DNA of 19,987 nucleotides from Fibrobacter sp. Its GTDB lineage: Bacteria > Fibrobacterota > Fibrobacteria > Fibrobacterales > Fibrobacteraceae. The position numbers and the translations under genes are program-made. Each line of letters starts with the position of its first letter. Within the stretch, counting starts at the first letter, position 1. Location of the stretch: contig JAFWRL010000328.1 in assembly GCA_017520105.1 (NCBI GenBank), positions 1-19,987 on the forward strand, written 5' to 3'. This document shows positions 13,133-19,987 of the stretch, one piece after another. The notes beneath the pieces are model-generated. The model searched no databases. It was not told the origin of the DNA and saw only the letters and a program-made list of their open reading frames with translations.

Positions 13133-13618
13133 ATGCATGCTACAAAAATAGGTGCTGCTATTGCCTTTTTCTTGAGTTTTATTCTTACATCTTGCTGGCC
13201 AACTGATTCTGATTCAAATTCAAGCAAATGTAATTTTGCTGAAACAGACAGCGAATGGGTTTATCACACGTCTAGCCATTACGACGACGGGTCCTACGAA
13301 GCCGATGTCAAAGTCACGGTAACAGATACTGGAGCCGTAGAACATTACATTTCAATTAAACGTGGCATGTCAACTTATACAGGGTGCGATGACATCATGC
13401 TAAATGTGATGGGTACTGAAGAAAATCCCAGAACTACAACTAACGATAAGTTCACAAGTACAGCATACTGCAAAAACAGCGAATACCATTCAGAAACAGA
13501 TTATTACTACAATTTCAAAGCCGAAGATAGCAAATACAAGTCCCGCAAGCAATTGTTCGATAGCCACATGGAATCCTGCAAGAATGCCGGTAAATATTAC
13601 AGCGGTGGTCCAATCTAA
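13133..13618 (+). CDS. Small secreted lipoprotein of unknown function
   Basis: A 161-residue protein with a signal peptide and lipobox LTSC (18-21), so C21 should be lipidated. The rest is polar, rich in serine, threonine, tyrosine and aspartate, with further cysteines at about 33, 83, 115 and 148 that could form disulfides. A CAGGAG ribosome site lies 6 bases before the ATG. Codon use is more AT-rich than in dnaG-sufCD, which suggests lower expression or more recent acquisition. It is a single-gene unit between two terminators. No family is recognised. Confidence 0.8.
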   Translation: MHATKIGAAIAFFLSFILTSCWPTDSDSNSSKCNFAETDSEWVYHTSSHYDDGSYEADVKVTVTDTGAVEHYISIKRGMSTYTGCDDIMLNVMGTEENPRTTTNDKFTSTAYCKNSEYHSETDYYYNFKAEDSKYKSRKQLFDSHMESCKNAGKYYSGGPI

Positions 13619-13651
13619 GTAGCAGTCCAATTCGCAAGCATTAAACAAAAG

Positions 13652-13682
13652 AACCCGCCGGATCGCTCCGACGGGTTTTTAG
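13652..13682 (+). terminator. Intrinsic terminator of the lipoprotein gene
   Basis: AACCCG pairs with CGGGTT and CGGA with TCCG around a TCGC loop, with one C-A mismatch between the two helices. A TTTTT run follows directly. Confidence 0.88.
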
Positions 13683-13747
13683 CATTGCTGTGATTTTTTC
13701 TCATTTCCACTCGTTAACCCAAATCGTAGTCTCAGCTACGTGTTAAC

Positions 13748-13831
13748 TCACGAGCAATGCTCCTTCTGACCCCAACACACCCAAACGATTATCTCGTCGC
13801 TTTCTCCTTCCTTGCCAATGGAGGCAACCAT
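13748..13831 (-). CDS. Possible 27-residue small protein
   Basis: ATG at 13831-13829 with AAAGGAG three bases upstream; the stop is TGA at 13750-13748. The peptide has two tryptophans and two cysteines near its end (IIVWVCWGQKEHC). It could equally be chance in a structured RNA. Confidence 0.2.
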   Translation of the reverse strand: MVASIGKEGESDEIIVWVCWGQKEHCS

Positions 13832-13972
13832 CGACTCCTTTAATGTACGTGATAAATCCGCAAATGTGAAAAAAAAATTTCAAATTTAAAGTCCAAATCG
13901 GAATAGTTTAAAATATTTTACAATCTTCTTACCCATCCAAGACAAACCATTTGCTTACAGCATTTCCAGGGC

Positions 13973-13998
13973 AAAAAAAAAGCCGCGTAAAGCGGGCT
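13973..13998 (-). terminator. Intrinsic terminator of the 42-residue protein gene
   Basis: Read on the minus strand, AGCC-GC arms (13998-13992 with 13986-13981, one bulged base) are followed by nine T residues (13981-13973). It begins 12 bases after the small gene's stop and so supports that gene. Confidence 0.75.
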
Positions 13999-14009
13999 GT
14001 TTCAACGAC

Positions 14010-14138
14010 TTAGATAAAATTTAAAAGGAACAAAAGCGCGCAGCCGCTAAAGGCCACGACAAAATTAACAACGAACTGCTCAAAGGAAGTTCGCTTCGGA
14101 TCGTCTTCCGATACACGATTTTCGTCCCAATAACCCAT
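14010..14138 (-). CDS. 42-residue single-helix membrane protein
   Basis: ATG at 14138-14136, stop TAA at 14012-14010. The peptide begins MGYWDENRVSEDDPKRTSF and ends in one hydrophobic helix (about 22-41, FVVNFVVAFSGCALLFLLNF). The charged N-terminus followed by a C-terminal helix fits a tail-anchored small protein. A GAGAAGAG ribosome site precedes the ATG, a 7-bp hairpin lies at 14151-14170 in the leader, and an intrinsic terminator follows at 13973. It is below usual gene-calling lengths. The function is unknown; adjacency to sulP may be incidental. Confidence 0.6.
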   Translation of the reverse strand: MGYWDENRVSEDDPKRTSFEQFVVNFVVAFSGCALLFLLNFI

Positions 14139-14150
14139 TCTCTTCTCGTT

Positions 14151-14170
14151 ATGTAGAAATCTATCTACAT
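14151..14170. promoter_or_regulatory. Leader hairpin or operator before the small membrane protein
   Basis: ATGTAGA and TCTACAT form a perfect 7-bp inverted repeat with a 6-base loop, 13 bases before the small gene. AT-rich -10-like sequence lies just upstream on the minus strand (14172-14190). It could be an operator dyad or an mRNA hairpin. Confidence 0.4.
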
Positions 14171-14294
14171 TTCATAATCTAATATATTTTTCCAAAAAGC
14201 AAATGTTTTTTTAAAATATCCTGCATGAGTCTGCAAGACAATTTGATTCATGTCACCCAAATATTTCGCACAAAGCAACTTATTTCTTACAAAC

Positions 14295-14321
14295 TTGTTC
14301 CATTATCAAAAAACGGAACAA
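14295..14321 (-). terminator. Possible terminator after sulP
   Basis: TTGTTCC (14295-14301) and GGAACAA (14315-14321) form a 7-bp stem 7 bases after the sulP stop. Only a weak T-rich stretch follows on the minus strand. Confidence 0.4.
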
Positions 14322-14327
14322 AACACC

Positions 14328-16235
14328 CTAATTTTTGCTTTCTTCAATTTTCTTGATGGGTTCGTCCATCATGCGTTCAGCAATAACTTCCGGCGTTTCT
14401 TCTGCCACGGCAGCGTTCGATTCTTCCGGCATCCACGGCTTGTCGAGACTCTTTTCCCAAGACACCGTCGGAGCTTGAACATCTTCGTGAGATGCATCAA
14501 CAATTGGAAGGCCCAAAAGTTCACGGGCGCGGTTGAGGGCGGCGTCGATATTACCAAGAGCATTCTCTTCGCCAAGCTGCTTCAGCACACCGGCACGCGT
14601 GAGCGCCACCACTGGTTGGGCATGCACTCCGCTCAACAACAACTGCGTTCCCTCACGCTTGCTGCGGTTGAGCAAATCTTCAATCATCTGGATACCGGCG
14701 GCATCGATACTCGAAACGCTACGCATACGCAAAATCAAAATCTTCGGCTTTTCAGAAATGCGGTTCATCGTTTCCTTGAATTTATCTACAGCGCCAAAGA
14801 ATAGAGAACCGGCAAGTTCATAGACAACCACACCCTTCGGCACCTGACGAGAAAGTTCGTTGTGGGCGGCTTCTTCGTCGTCTTCCTTGAGAGCAGAAGT
14901 CACCGATTCCACTTCGGCGACATCGCTCATGCGCTTGATGAAGAGCACGGCAGCAAGGAGCACGCCCACTTCGATAGCGACCGTGAGGTCGATAATCACA
15001 GTGAGGAAGAATGCGACAAGCATCACCGTCACGTCGCTCTTCGGAGCCTTGAACATCTTGATGACGCTACGGTAACCGCACATGTTGAAAGCGACCTGGA
15101 AAAGCACAGCGGCAAGGGCTGCCATCGGAATCATTTCGGCATACTTGCCGAGCACGAGCATAATGAGCAAGAGAACAACAGCATGGACAAGGCCAGAAAT
15201 CGGGCTCACGGCACCGTTACGGATGTTCGTCGCGGTACGGGCGATAGCACCCGTTGCCGGGATACCGCCAAAAATCGGGCTCAAGATGTTTGCCACACCC
15301 TGGCCGAAAAGTTCCGTGTTGGAGCGGTGCTTGGTACTCGTCATACCGTCAGCCACTACTGCAGAAAGGAGCGATTCAATAGCACCGAGCATGGCAATCG
15401 TCAGTGCCGGCTGGAACACCTTCTGCATCATTTCGAGGCTGATGTTCGGGAGGTGCGGCACCGGGAAACCGCTCGGGATGTGGTTCTTCATACCAATCGT
15501 CACTACACCGTGACCGTTCACCGGATCGTCCCAGCCAAGAACCTTCACCATCACCGTTGCCACAATAATAGCAATGAGGGAACCCGGAACCTTCGTGGTA
15601 ATCTTCGGCCACAAAATGCAGACCGCGAGAGCGATAACACCCACAATCACGGAATAGACGTTCATGGAACCGAAAGAAGATGCGTAAAGCTTGATTTTGC
15701 CCACAGCATCAGCCGGGTCAGCGCCAGCAAACGTGAGGCCGAAGAAGTTCGGCACCTGGCCAAGCGCGATGATAATAGCGATACCCGCCGTAAAACCCAC
15801 CGTCACCGGGTATGGGATGAACTTGATAATCGCACCAAACTTGGCAAGGCCGAAAATGACGAGGAAAATACCCGCCAAAAGCGTCGCCGATGCAAGGCCG
15901 TCGTAGCCGTACTGCGACACAATGCCATAAACGATAACGATGAAAGCGCCCGTGGGGCCGCCAATCTGGAAGCGGGAACCACCCAACAACGAAATGATGA
16001 AACCCGCGATAATGGCCGTGTAGAGGCCTTGTTCCGGACCCACGCCGGATGCAATCGCAAACGCAATCGCCAAAGGAAGAGCTAAAATGCCGACAATCAA
16101 GCCCGACATCAAATCGCTAGTAAAATCCTTGCGCGTATAGCCACGCTTGAAGCTACGAACGATTTCCGGGGTAATGGTCGAGACGACGCCTGTCAAATAC
16201 TGCTTGACGGATTCTTTGGCGTGAATATCGGACAT
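14328..16235 (-). CDS. SulP-family inorganic anion transporter with STAS domain
   Basis: A 635-residue inner-membrane protein. The SulP signature is near the N-terminus (LMSGLIVGILALPLAIAFAIASGVGPEQGLY, residues about 43-73, partly quoted), followed by the GGSRFQIGGPTGAF block, 10-12 hydrophobic segments and a cytoplasmic STAS domain from about 450 with SSIDAAGIQM at 508-517. A hydrophilic acidic tail of about 65 residues follows the STAS domain. SulP proteins carry sulfate, bicarbonate or dicarboxylates; the sequence does not tell which. A TusA-domain gene upstream hints at sulfur use. The start is preceded by GGAG lying in a hairpin (16239-16265). Confidence 0.93.
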   Translation of the reverse strand: MSDIHAKESVKQYLTGVVSTITPEIVRSFKRGYTRKDFTSDLMSGLIVGILALPLAIAFAIASGVGPEQGLYTAIIAGFIISLLGGSRFQIGGPTGAFIVIVYGIVSQYGYDGLASATLLAGIFLVIFGLAKFGAIIKFIPYPVTVGFTAGIAIIIALGQVPNFFGLTFAGADPADAVGKIKLYASSFGSMNVYSVIVGVIALAVCILWPKITTKVPGSLIAIIVATVMVKVLGWDDPVNGHGVVTIGMKNHIPSGFPVPHLPNISLEMMQKVFQPALTIAMLGAIESLLSAVVADGMTSTKHRSNTELFGQGVANILSPIFGGIPATGAIARTATNIRNGAVSPISGLVHAVVLLLIMLVLGKYAEMIPMAALAAVLFQVAFNMCGYRSVIKMFKAPKSDVTVMLVAFFLTVIIDLTVAIEVGVLLAAVLFIKRMSDVAEVESVTSALKEDDEEAAHNELSRQVPKGVVVYELAGSLFFGAVDKFKETMNRISEKPKILILRMRSVSSIDAAGIQMIEDLLNRSKREGTQLLLSGVHAQPVVALTRAGVLKQLGEENALGNIDAALNRARELLGLPIVDASHEDVQAPTVSWEKSLDKPWMPEESNAAVAEETPEVIAERMMDEPIKKIEESKN

Positions 16236-16238
16236 TTA

Positions 16239-16265
16239 GGGTCTCCATATATAAAATCGAGACCC
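16239..16265 (-). promoter_or_regulatory. Hairpin that can hide the sulP ribosome binding site
   Basis: GGGTCTC (16239-16245 on plus) and GAGACCC (16259-16265) form a perfect 7-bp inverted repeat with a 13-base AT-rich loop. On the mRNA the 3' arm contains the GGAG Shine-Dalgarno (16246-16243), 7 bases before the ATG at 16235. Closing the hairpin would block translation. Confidence 0.55.
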
Positions 16266-16325
16266 AAATTTAGGAATTTACATCAATTTCGTTAAGGGGA
16301 GTAAGAATATTTTATAAAATATTTT

Positions 16326-16667
16326 TTACAGCAAGCCCTTCTTTGCAGAGCGCATGAGGTTCTTGACCTGCCTCTTGTCCATCGGAGCGACGTTCGTATC
16401 TTCGAAGCGCTTGGAGCGCGGGGCGCAGTCTTCGCAGAGGTGTTTCACCACCGTGCCAAAGCTTGCGGCACCATCGGACATGGACATTTCCTTGGAGCGA
16501 TAAGAGCGCAACAGTGCTTCCTTGTGGCACTTGTCGCAGATTCCCATCTTGGGGGCGGCCGGTTCGCGAGGCGAAACCCGTTTTTTCCGATCCTTTTCGG
16601 AATCAATGGAGAAAGCACGGCTCATGGCCGCGTTTTTACTAGCAAAACGATTGTCAAAAAGACCCAT
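16326..16667 (-). CDS. Small protein with two CxxC pairs
   Basis: A 113-residue soluble protein. C44-x-x-C47 with H48 and C78-x-x-C81 look like a zinc-binding knuckle pair, and both termini are basic. The AAAGGAG ribosome site lies inside the last codons of the upstream gene and only 2 bases separate them, so translation is coupled. An AT-only 18-bp palindrome (16306-16323) follows the stop. It might bind nucleic acid or act as a metal-binding accessory. No family is recognised. Confidence 0.75.
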   Translation of the reverse strand: MGLFDNRFASKNAAMSRAFSIDSEKDRKKRVSPREPAAPKMGICDKCHKEALLRSYRSKEMSMSDGAASFGTVVKHLCEDCAPRSKRFEDTNVAPMDKRQVKNLMRSAKKGLL

Positions 16668-16669
16668 AT

Positions 16670-17260
16670 TTATATCTCCTTTAAATCTTTTACGAGTTTA
16701 TCCTGCAAATACAAGGCCAAAAGCATGCAACAAAGCGACGTCGGTTCGCCATTTTCCATGAAAAGGCTCCGCCCGAACTTGCCGCGTTCCATCTGTTTTT
16801 CCTTGAATTCCTCGGCAAATTTTGCAAAATCGAGCAACGCAATGCGATTTTTGTTCGCTGCACAGACTTCGCGAATTCCTGCATTTAAATACTCAACCTC
16901 ATTTATGGCAATCGGGAACATATCCGAAGGTATCGTGAGCAAGAACAGGCGCGATTGCGTCTTGTTCACGAGTTCGTTCACTAGGAGCATCAGCAGATTG
17001 GCGACAGAAGCCCCGTCTGCCCCGCCACTGTTCAGTTCACGGAGGCCAAGGCCAACAATAATGCGGCCAGCATTTTTCCCGATAACATCCGAAGAAAGGC
17101 GTGTCCTGAGCTGCGAAAGCGATACTGCCACAGGCACATTTAAGGAAAACTGTATAGGACGGCTAGGTTCCCGGCAAAGTTCAGCTTCCACAAAACGGTT
17201 AGCCGCTTCGCCTTTGGGCCCAAATAATTCATCGCCTATAACTAATACTCTGTTTTCCAC
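16670..17260 (-). CDS. SGNH-hydrolase-like protein with a degenerate catalytic motif
   Basis: A 196-residue protein. The N-terminal VLVIGDELFG (5-14) resembles block I of SGNH/GDSL hydrolases, but the serine position is E11. RIIVGLGLRELN and LFLLTIPSDMFP resemble later core strands of the fold, while no clear C-terminal DxxH is seen. It is probably not an active esterase unless another residue serves. The start is GTG at 17260; an ATG overlaps it in another frame. It lies 9 bases after the TusA-domain gene and is coupled to the CxxC gene. Confidence 0.65.
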   Translation of the reverse strand: MENRVLVIGDELFGPKGEAANRFVEAELCREPSRPIQFSLNVPVAVSLSQLRTRLSSDVIGKNAGRIIVGLGLRELNSGGADGASVANLLMLLVNELVNKTQSRLFLLTIPSDMFPIAINEVEYLNAGIREVCAANKNRIALLDFAKFAEEFKEKQMERGKFGRSLFMENGEPTSLCCMLLALYLQDKLVKDLKEI

Positions 17261-17269
17261 ATAAACAAT

Positions 17270-17818
17270 CTATACTCTTGAATCCGATTTGACCACCGAG
17301 ATTTCCCAAAAATCTTCTTTTTTTTCGCGAGAAAGCACTTTATGTCCATCGGCAATGAGAGAACCGGGCACATTTTCGATAGGAGAGCCCTCATCCAGGA
17401 GTATTTTTAGCGTCCGACCGGCCGGGTAGCCCGACATGACGATTCTCGAACGGGCGGCATTGAGAGGGCATTTCACCCCGCGAAGGTCCAGAACAGAGGG
17501 AATTTCGCCCTGGAGAGCGGGCGGTAATGGCAAAACTTTTGCCTTTTCGCAAAAATCGGCGATTTCGTCCATGTATCTTTCGGGACTTTCGGCCCATTCC
17601 CCCACCGGAAACTCGGGGAGCGAACAACAGACTATCTTCGAAAGAGCCTCCTCGGGAGTGAGGAGCGCCGATGTCCCGCGGCGGATCCACTCGACGCAAG
17701 CATACATGAGCAATTTACGTAAAGAATCTGTAAAACCGGCAGTTTCCCGGTTTGCATCCATCCAGCGGGCGATTGGGGATGTTAAATTTTTATTGCGTTT
17801 TTCTGTATTTTTTAGCAT
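17270..17818 (-). CDS. TusA-like sulfur-carrier domain protein with a novel N-terminus
   Basis: A 182-residue protein. Residues about 107-176 form a TusA/SirA-like domain: LDLRGVKCPLN with C117, then GRTLKILLDEG and a C-terminal FWEISVV strand. TusA proteins carry persulfide sulfur on this cysteine; here the usual CPxP is CPLN. Residues 1-100 form a helical domain with C64-C65 that I do not recognise. It is the first gene of a likely operon with the SGNH-like, CxxC and SulP genes. There is no clear ribosome site. A role in sulfur relay or assimilation is plausible. Confidence 0.75.
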   Translation of the reverse strand: MLKNTEKRNKNLTSPIARWMDANRETAGFTDSLRKLLMYACVEWIRRGTSALLTPEEALSKIVCCSLPEFPVGEWAESPERYMDEIADFCEKAKVLPLPPALQGEIPSVLDLRGVKCPLNAARSRIVMSGYPAGRTLKILLDEGSPIENVPGSLIADGHKVLSREKKEDFWEISVVKSDSRV

Positions 17819-17954
17819 AAAACGCCATTGTAAAAAAGTCTAATCATATCTATGTAAAAATATGCTTTCCAGAGCGAAAATTGGCCTAAAATTCCTATAA
17901 AATGTAGCAAAGTTCACATTGCGTTTCTATATTTGGCGCCAAACACTTCAGTAA
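17819..17954. promoter_or_regulatory. Divergent promoter region
   Basis: This 136-bp AT-rich gap serves the TusA-domain gene (minus) and the glycosyltransferase (plus). TATAAAAT-like and TATATT boxes lie at 17896-17903 and 17929-17934. A perfect 12-bp palindrome TTTGGCGCCAAA sits at 17932-17943, about 35 bases before the glycosyltransferase ATG, and may be an operator. Confidence 0.4.
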
Positions 17955-19529
17955 GTGCAAAAGGTATATAGTAGAATGAGTACAATACTCTTATACACAA
18001 TGTTCGTCGTCTATGTGATTGCAGGCGTGGGATTGGTGATTTATGGATTTAGCTGCTATTATAGCATCTACCTATTTCTCAAGAATAGCCGCCACACTCG
18101 ACTCTCTGACCGCAAAACCATTCTGAAATTTTACCGCGAACATTCCATGGCGGACCTCCCGCAGGTCACGACCCAGCTTCCGGTATTTAACGAAGCCAAC
18201 TGCGTCGAACGACTTCTAGAAGCAGTCTGCGCTATAGACTACCCCAAGGACAAGCACGAAATTCAAGTTCTGGACGATTCTACCGACGAATGTTACGAAG
18301 TCACCAAGAAGAAAGTTGCAGAACTTGCCGCCCGCGGCTACGATATCAAGCTCATCCACCGCACGAACCGCAAGGACTTCAAGGCAGGCGCCCTCAAGGA
18401 AGGCATGGCAGTCGCCAAGGGTGAATTCCTCGCCATCTTCGATGCGGACTTCGTTCCAGAGAAAGACTTCCTCCTCAAGACGGTTCCCTACCTCGTCATG
18501 GACCCGCAGATCGGGCTCGTACAGGGTCGCTGGGGCCACTTGAACCGCACTGAATCCGGTCTTACGCTTGCACAATCTATCGGTATCGACGGTCACTTTG
18601 TCGTAGAACAATCCGCACGCAGCTGGGGTAAGTTGTTCATGAACTTCAACGGCACTGCAGGCATCTGGCGCAAGGACGCCATCTATGGCGGTGGCGGCTG
18701 GGAAGGCGATACGCTCACCGAAGACATGGACCTTTCGTACCGGTCCCAGCTTGCCGGTTGGAAGATGAAGTTCGTGTTCGACGTGATTGTTCCGGCCGAA
18801 CTCCCCAACGACATCAACGCATTCAAGGCACAGCAGTTCCGCTGGGCAAAGGGTTCCATCCAGACGGCCATCAAGATTTTGCCGAAGGTGTTGCGTTCCA
18901 AGGTTCCGTTCCGCGTGAAGCTCGGAGCCATTCTCCACACAACACACTACTCGATTCACCCTTGCATGTTGTTTACCGCACTTTGCGCTTGGCCGCTCCT
19001 CGCTTTCTTTGAACCGGTCGCCCATCTCCCCGCTTGGGCCTACACCATCGGATTCATCTTTATCTTCCTTGCGGCAATTGCTCCTTCCGTTCTTTACTTT
19101 GTCGCCCAACGTTGCTCCGGCTATACCGGTTGGAAGGTTCGCCTGCTTTCGCTCCCCATTTTGATGGCGCTTGGCGTAGGCATCGCGGTGAGCAATTCCC
19201 GTGCCGTGTTCGCCGCAGTGCTTGGCACCAAGGGTAGCTTCGTCCGCACCCCGAAGAGCGGCGACTCCAAGAAAAAAGCCATTAGCCATTACGCACAGAA
19301 GTTCCCGTGGATGGCACTCCTCGAACTTATCGTCGGTGTCTATTGCATCTTCGGTTTGCTAGAATACATCAACGCCAGCAAATGGATTATCGGACCGTTC
19401 CTCGCACTTTACGCTATCGGTTTCCTTTCAGTGAGCGTGCTGTCCTTTATGCACTACATCAGCAACTTGATTGAAATCCACAAGGCCATCAAGCGCTCCG
19501 AAAACGTGGAAGAACAGGCAACAAACTAG
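17955..19529 (+). CDS. Family 2 glycosyltransferase, cellulose-synthase-like
   Basis: A membrane glycosyltransferase of the processive GT2 type. Counting from the likelier start, ATG 17976 (517 residues), it has one N-terminal membrane helix, the nucleotide-sugar site with LDDST (D100), DAD (156-158), TED with the catalytic base D250, and QQFRW at 286-290, then about five membrane helices in the last 200 residues. There is no PilZ domain, so no direct cyclic-di-GMP control. The GTG at 17955 gives the longer 524-residue form. The product is a polysaccharide or glycolipid; cellulose, mannan and others are all possible. It is a single-gene unit closed by the terminator at 19570. Confidence 0.92.
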   Translation: MQKVYSRMSTILLYTMFVVYVIAGVGLVIYGFSCYYSIYLFLKNSRHTRLSDRKTILKFYREHSMADLPQVTTQLPVFNEANCVERLLEAVCAIDYPKDKHEIQVLDDSTDECYEVTKKKVAELAARGYDIKLIHRTNRKDFKAGALKEGMAVAKGEFLAIFDADFVPEKDFLLKTVPYLVMDPQIGLVQGRWGHLNRTESGLTLAQSIGIDGHFVVEQSARSWGKLFMNFNGTAGIWRKDAIYGGGGWEGDTLTEDMDLSYRSQLAGWKMKFVFDVIVPAELPNDINAFKAQQFRWAKGSIQTAIKILPKVLRSKVPFRVKLGAILHTTHYSIHPCMLFTALCAWPLLAFFEPVAHLPAWAYTIGFIFIFLAAIAPSVLYFVAQRCSGYTGWKVRLLSLPILMALGVGIAVSNSRAVFAAVLGTKGSFVRTPKSGDSKKKAISHYAQKFPWMALLELIVGVYCIFGLLEYINASKWIIGPFLALYAIGFLSVSVLSFMHYISNLIEIHKAIKRSENVEEQATN

Positions 19530-19569
19530 TGACGCCGGTCACAGGCAGTTAGCCACCGAGTTTCAAGAC

Positions 19570-19593
19570 GCCCCGCATTGCGGGGCTTTTTGT
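19570..19593 (+). terminator. Intrinsic terminator of the glycosyltransferase gene
   Basis: GCCCCGC and GCGGGGC form a perfect 7-bp stem around an ATT loop, followed by five T residues. Confidence 0.92.
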
Positions 19594-19597
19594 TTGT

Positions 19598-19625
19598 TTA
19601 GTTATTGGTCATTAGGTGTTAGTTA
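19598..19625. repeat. Four heptamers (TTAGTTA type)
   Basis: TTAGTTA, TTGGTCA, TTAGGTG and TTAGTTA run with a 7-base period between the terminator and the pilin-like gene. They are a degenerate form of the tract at 7268-7309. Confidence 0.5.
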
Positions 19626-19632
19626 GTAGGGT

Positions 19633-19905
19633 TCAGAATCGTTCGCGAACATTCATCCGGGAATCACAAAAAGCGCCTTCACATGGAACGTCGTCGCAAG
19701 GCGGCAGTCCCCGCACAAAGCGGGTGCGGCAGCGGAGTTCATCGACCTTTTCACCAACGAACTGCCCATAGCGGAGCGATGTTTCCAAAGCACCTCGATG
19801 AATCATCGCATAGACGTTCAGCGACACAGCAGTAAGGATGGCGGCGACCGTCATGGCGACAAGCATTTCTAAAAGCGTAAAACCGCTTTGTCGCAAGCAT
19901 TTCAT
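19633..19905 (-). CDS. Prepilin-like protein with type IV N-terminal methylation motif
   Basis: A 90-residue protein starting MKCLRQSGFTLLEMLVAM. The G-FTLLE prepilin peptidase site has cleavage expected after G8 and glutamate at mature position 5, followed by a hydrophobic helix to about 30. Four cysteines lie in the C-terminal part. It is short for a pseudopilin (usually 130-200), so it may be a minor pilin or a shortened copy. Its neighbours to the right, outside the window, probably include related pilin genes. Confidence 0.8.
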   Translation of the reverse strand: MKCLRQSGFTLLEMLVAMTVAAILTAVSLNVYAMIHRGALETSLRYGQFVGEKVDELRCRTRFVRGLPPCDDVPCEGAFCDSRMNVRERF

Positions 19906-19987
19906 TTGTACATCACCTACAGCGGATAAGCCGCTTTAACGAAAAACCATCCCACGCAACAACCGCCCACGCCAAGGGAATGCTTCC
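19906..19987 (-). other. Edge segment, probably the 3' end of an upstream minus-strand gene
   Basis: All three minus frames are open from the edge for at least 16 codons. They stop near 19937, 19917 or 19913, so I cannot tell which is coding. A perfect 5-bp hairpin AGCGG/CCGCT lies at 19921-19935. Confidence 0.3.

Larger units (their letters stand above)
13683..14009. other. Gap with nested hairpins and a possible 27-codon frame
   Basis: No long gene is present. At 13709-13754 CTCGTTAAC can pair with GTTAAC-TCA-CGAG around an inner CGTAG/CTACG hairpin (13727-13742 region), and GAGCAATGCTC follows. On the minus strand an ATG at 13831 preceded by AAAGGAG opens a 27-residue frame (MVASIGKEG...KEHCS) that stops at 13748. 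The good ribosome site and folded 3' region make a small RNA or peptide conceivable, but nothing confirms it. Confidence 0.3.

Noticed and set aside
14862..16085. A 407-codon plus-strand frame opposite sulP
   Set aside because: It is a mirror of the sulP codon pattern. The peptide is mostly histidine, arginine and glutamate with no domain, while sulP on the other strand is unmistakable.
18216..19289. A 357-codon minus-strand frame in the glycosyltransferase gene
   Set aside because: It lies opposite the catalytic D, DxD, TED and QxxRW motifs and has no support of its own.

Overview
The window looks like a chromosomal stretch from a Gram-negative anaerobe, most probably a Fibrobacter-like bacterium. 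That placement is my inference from moderate GC coding DNA with AT-rich gaps, weak Shine-Dalgarno signals, a twin-arginine system, Gram-negative envelope genes and many short intergenic repeats. It rests on no database search. Two kinds of DNA alternate: compact, well-ordered operons, and gaps crowded with small palindromic and heptanucleotide repeats.

Layout. Positions 1-189 hold the end of an unrecognised gene. Positions 448-1887 encode an AAA-type ATPase with a nuclease-like C-terminus, preceded by a tandem 52-bp repeat that runs over its start codon. From 8024 down to 1942 on the minus strand lie two membrane proteins, a Tat-exported DUF362 protein, TatA, TatC, LarB, LarC and LarE. A divergent MerR-type regulator sits at 8173-8619. 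After a 430-bp repeat-rich gap come dnaG, sufC and sufD on the plus strand. A small lipoprotein and a repeat/terminator-rich gap follow, with an overlooked 42-residue membrane protein at 14010-14138. Next, on the minus strand, are a SulP anion transporter, a CxxC protein, an SGNH-like protein and a TusA-domain protein. The window ends with a family 2 processive-type glycosyltransferase (plus) and a prepilin-like protein (minus).

Main result. Nickel-pincer cofactor genes (larB, larC, larE) occur without larA, next to a minimal TatAC translocase and a Tat substrate of the DUF362 family. The same 17-bp operator lies in the promoter of the upstream operon and in the promoter of larBCE, each in a MerR-style 19-bp spacer. 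A related perfect palindrome precedes the regulator gene. The DUF362 protein carries an H117 / H174 / K184 / H201 series whose order and spacing match, from memory, the catalytic and cofactor residues of lactate racemase LarA (H108 / H174 / K184 / H200). I propose that this is a co-regulated unit making an exported nickel-pincer enzyme: LarBCE build and load the cofactor in the cytoplasm, TatAC exports the folded enzyme, and the two small membrane proteins act with it at the membrane. The shared operators and the motif are visible in the sequence; the function is inference.

Other groupings: dnaG-sufC-sufD is a plus-strand cluster without sufB. The TusA-like, SGNH-like, CxxC and SulP genes form a plausible minus-strand operon whose transporter start site lies behind a hairpin that covers its ribosome binding site.
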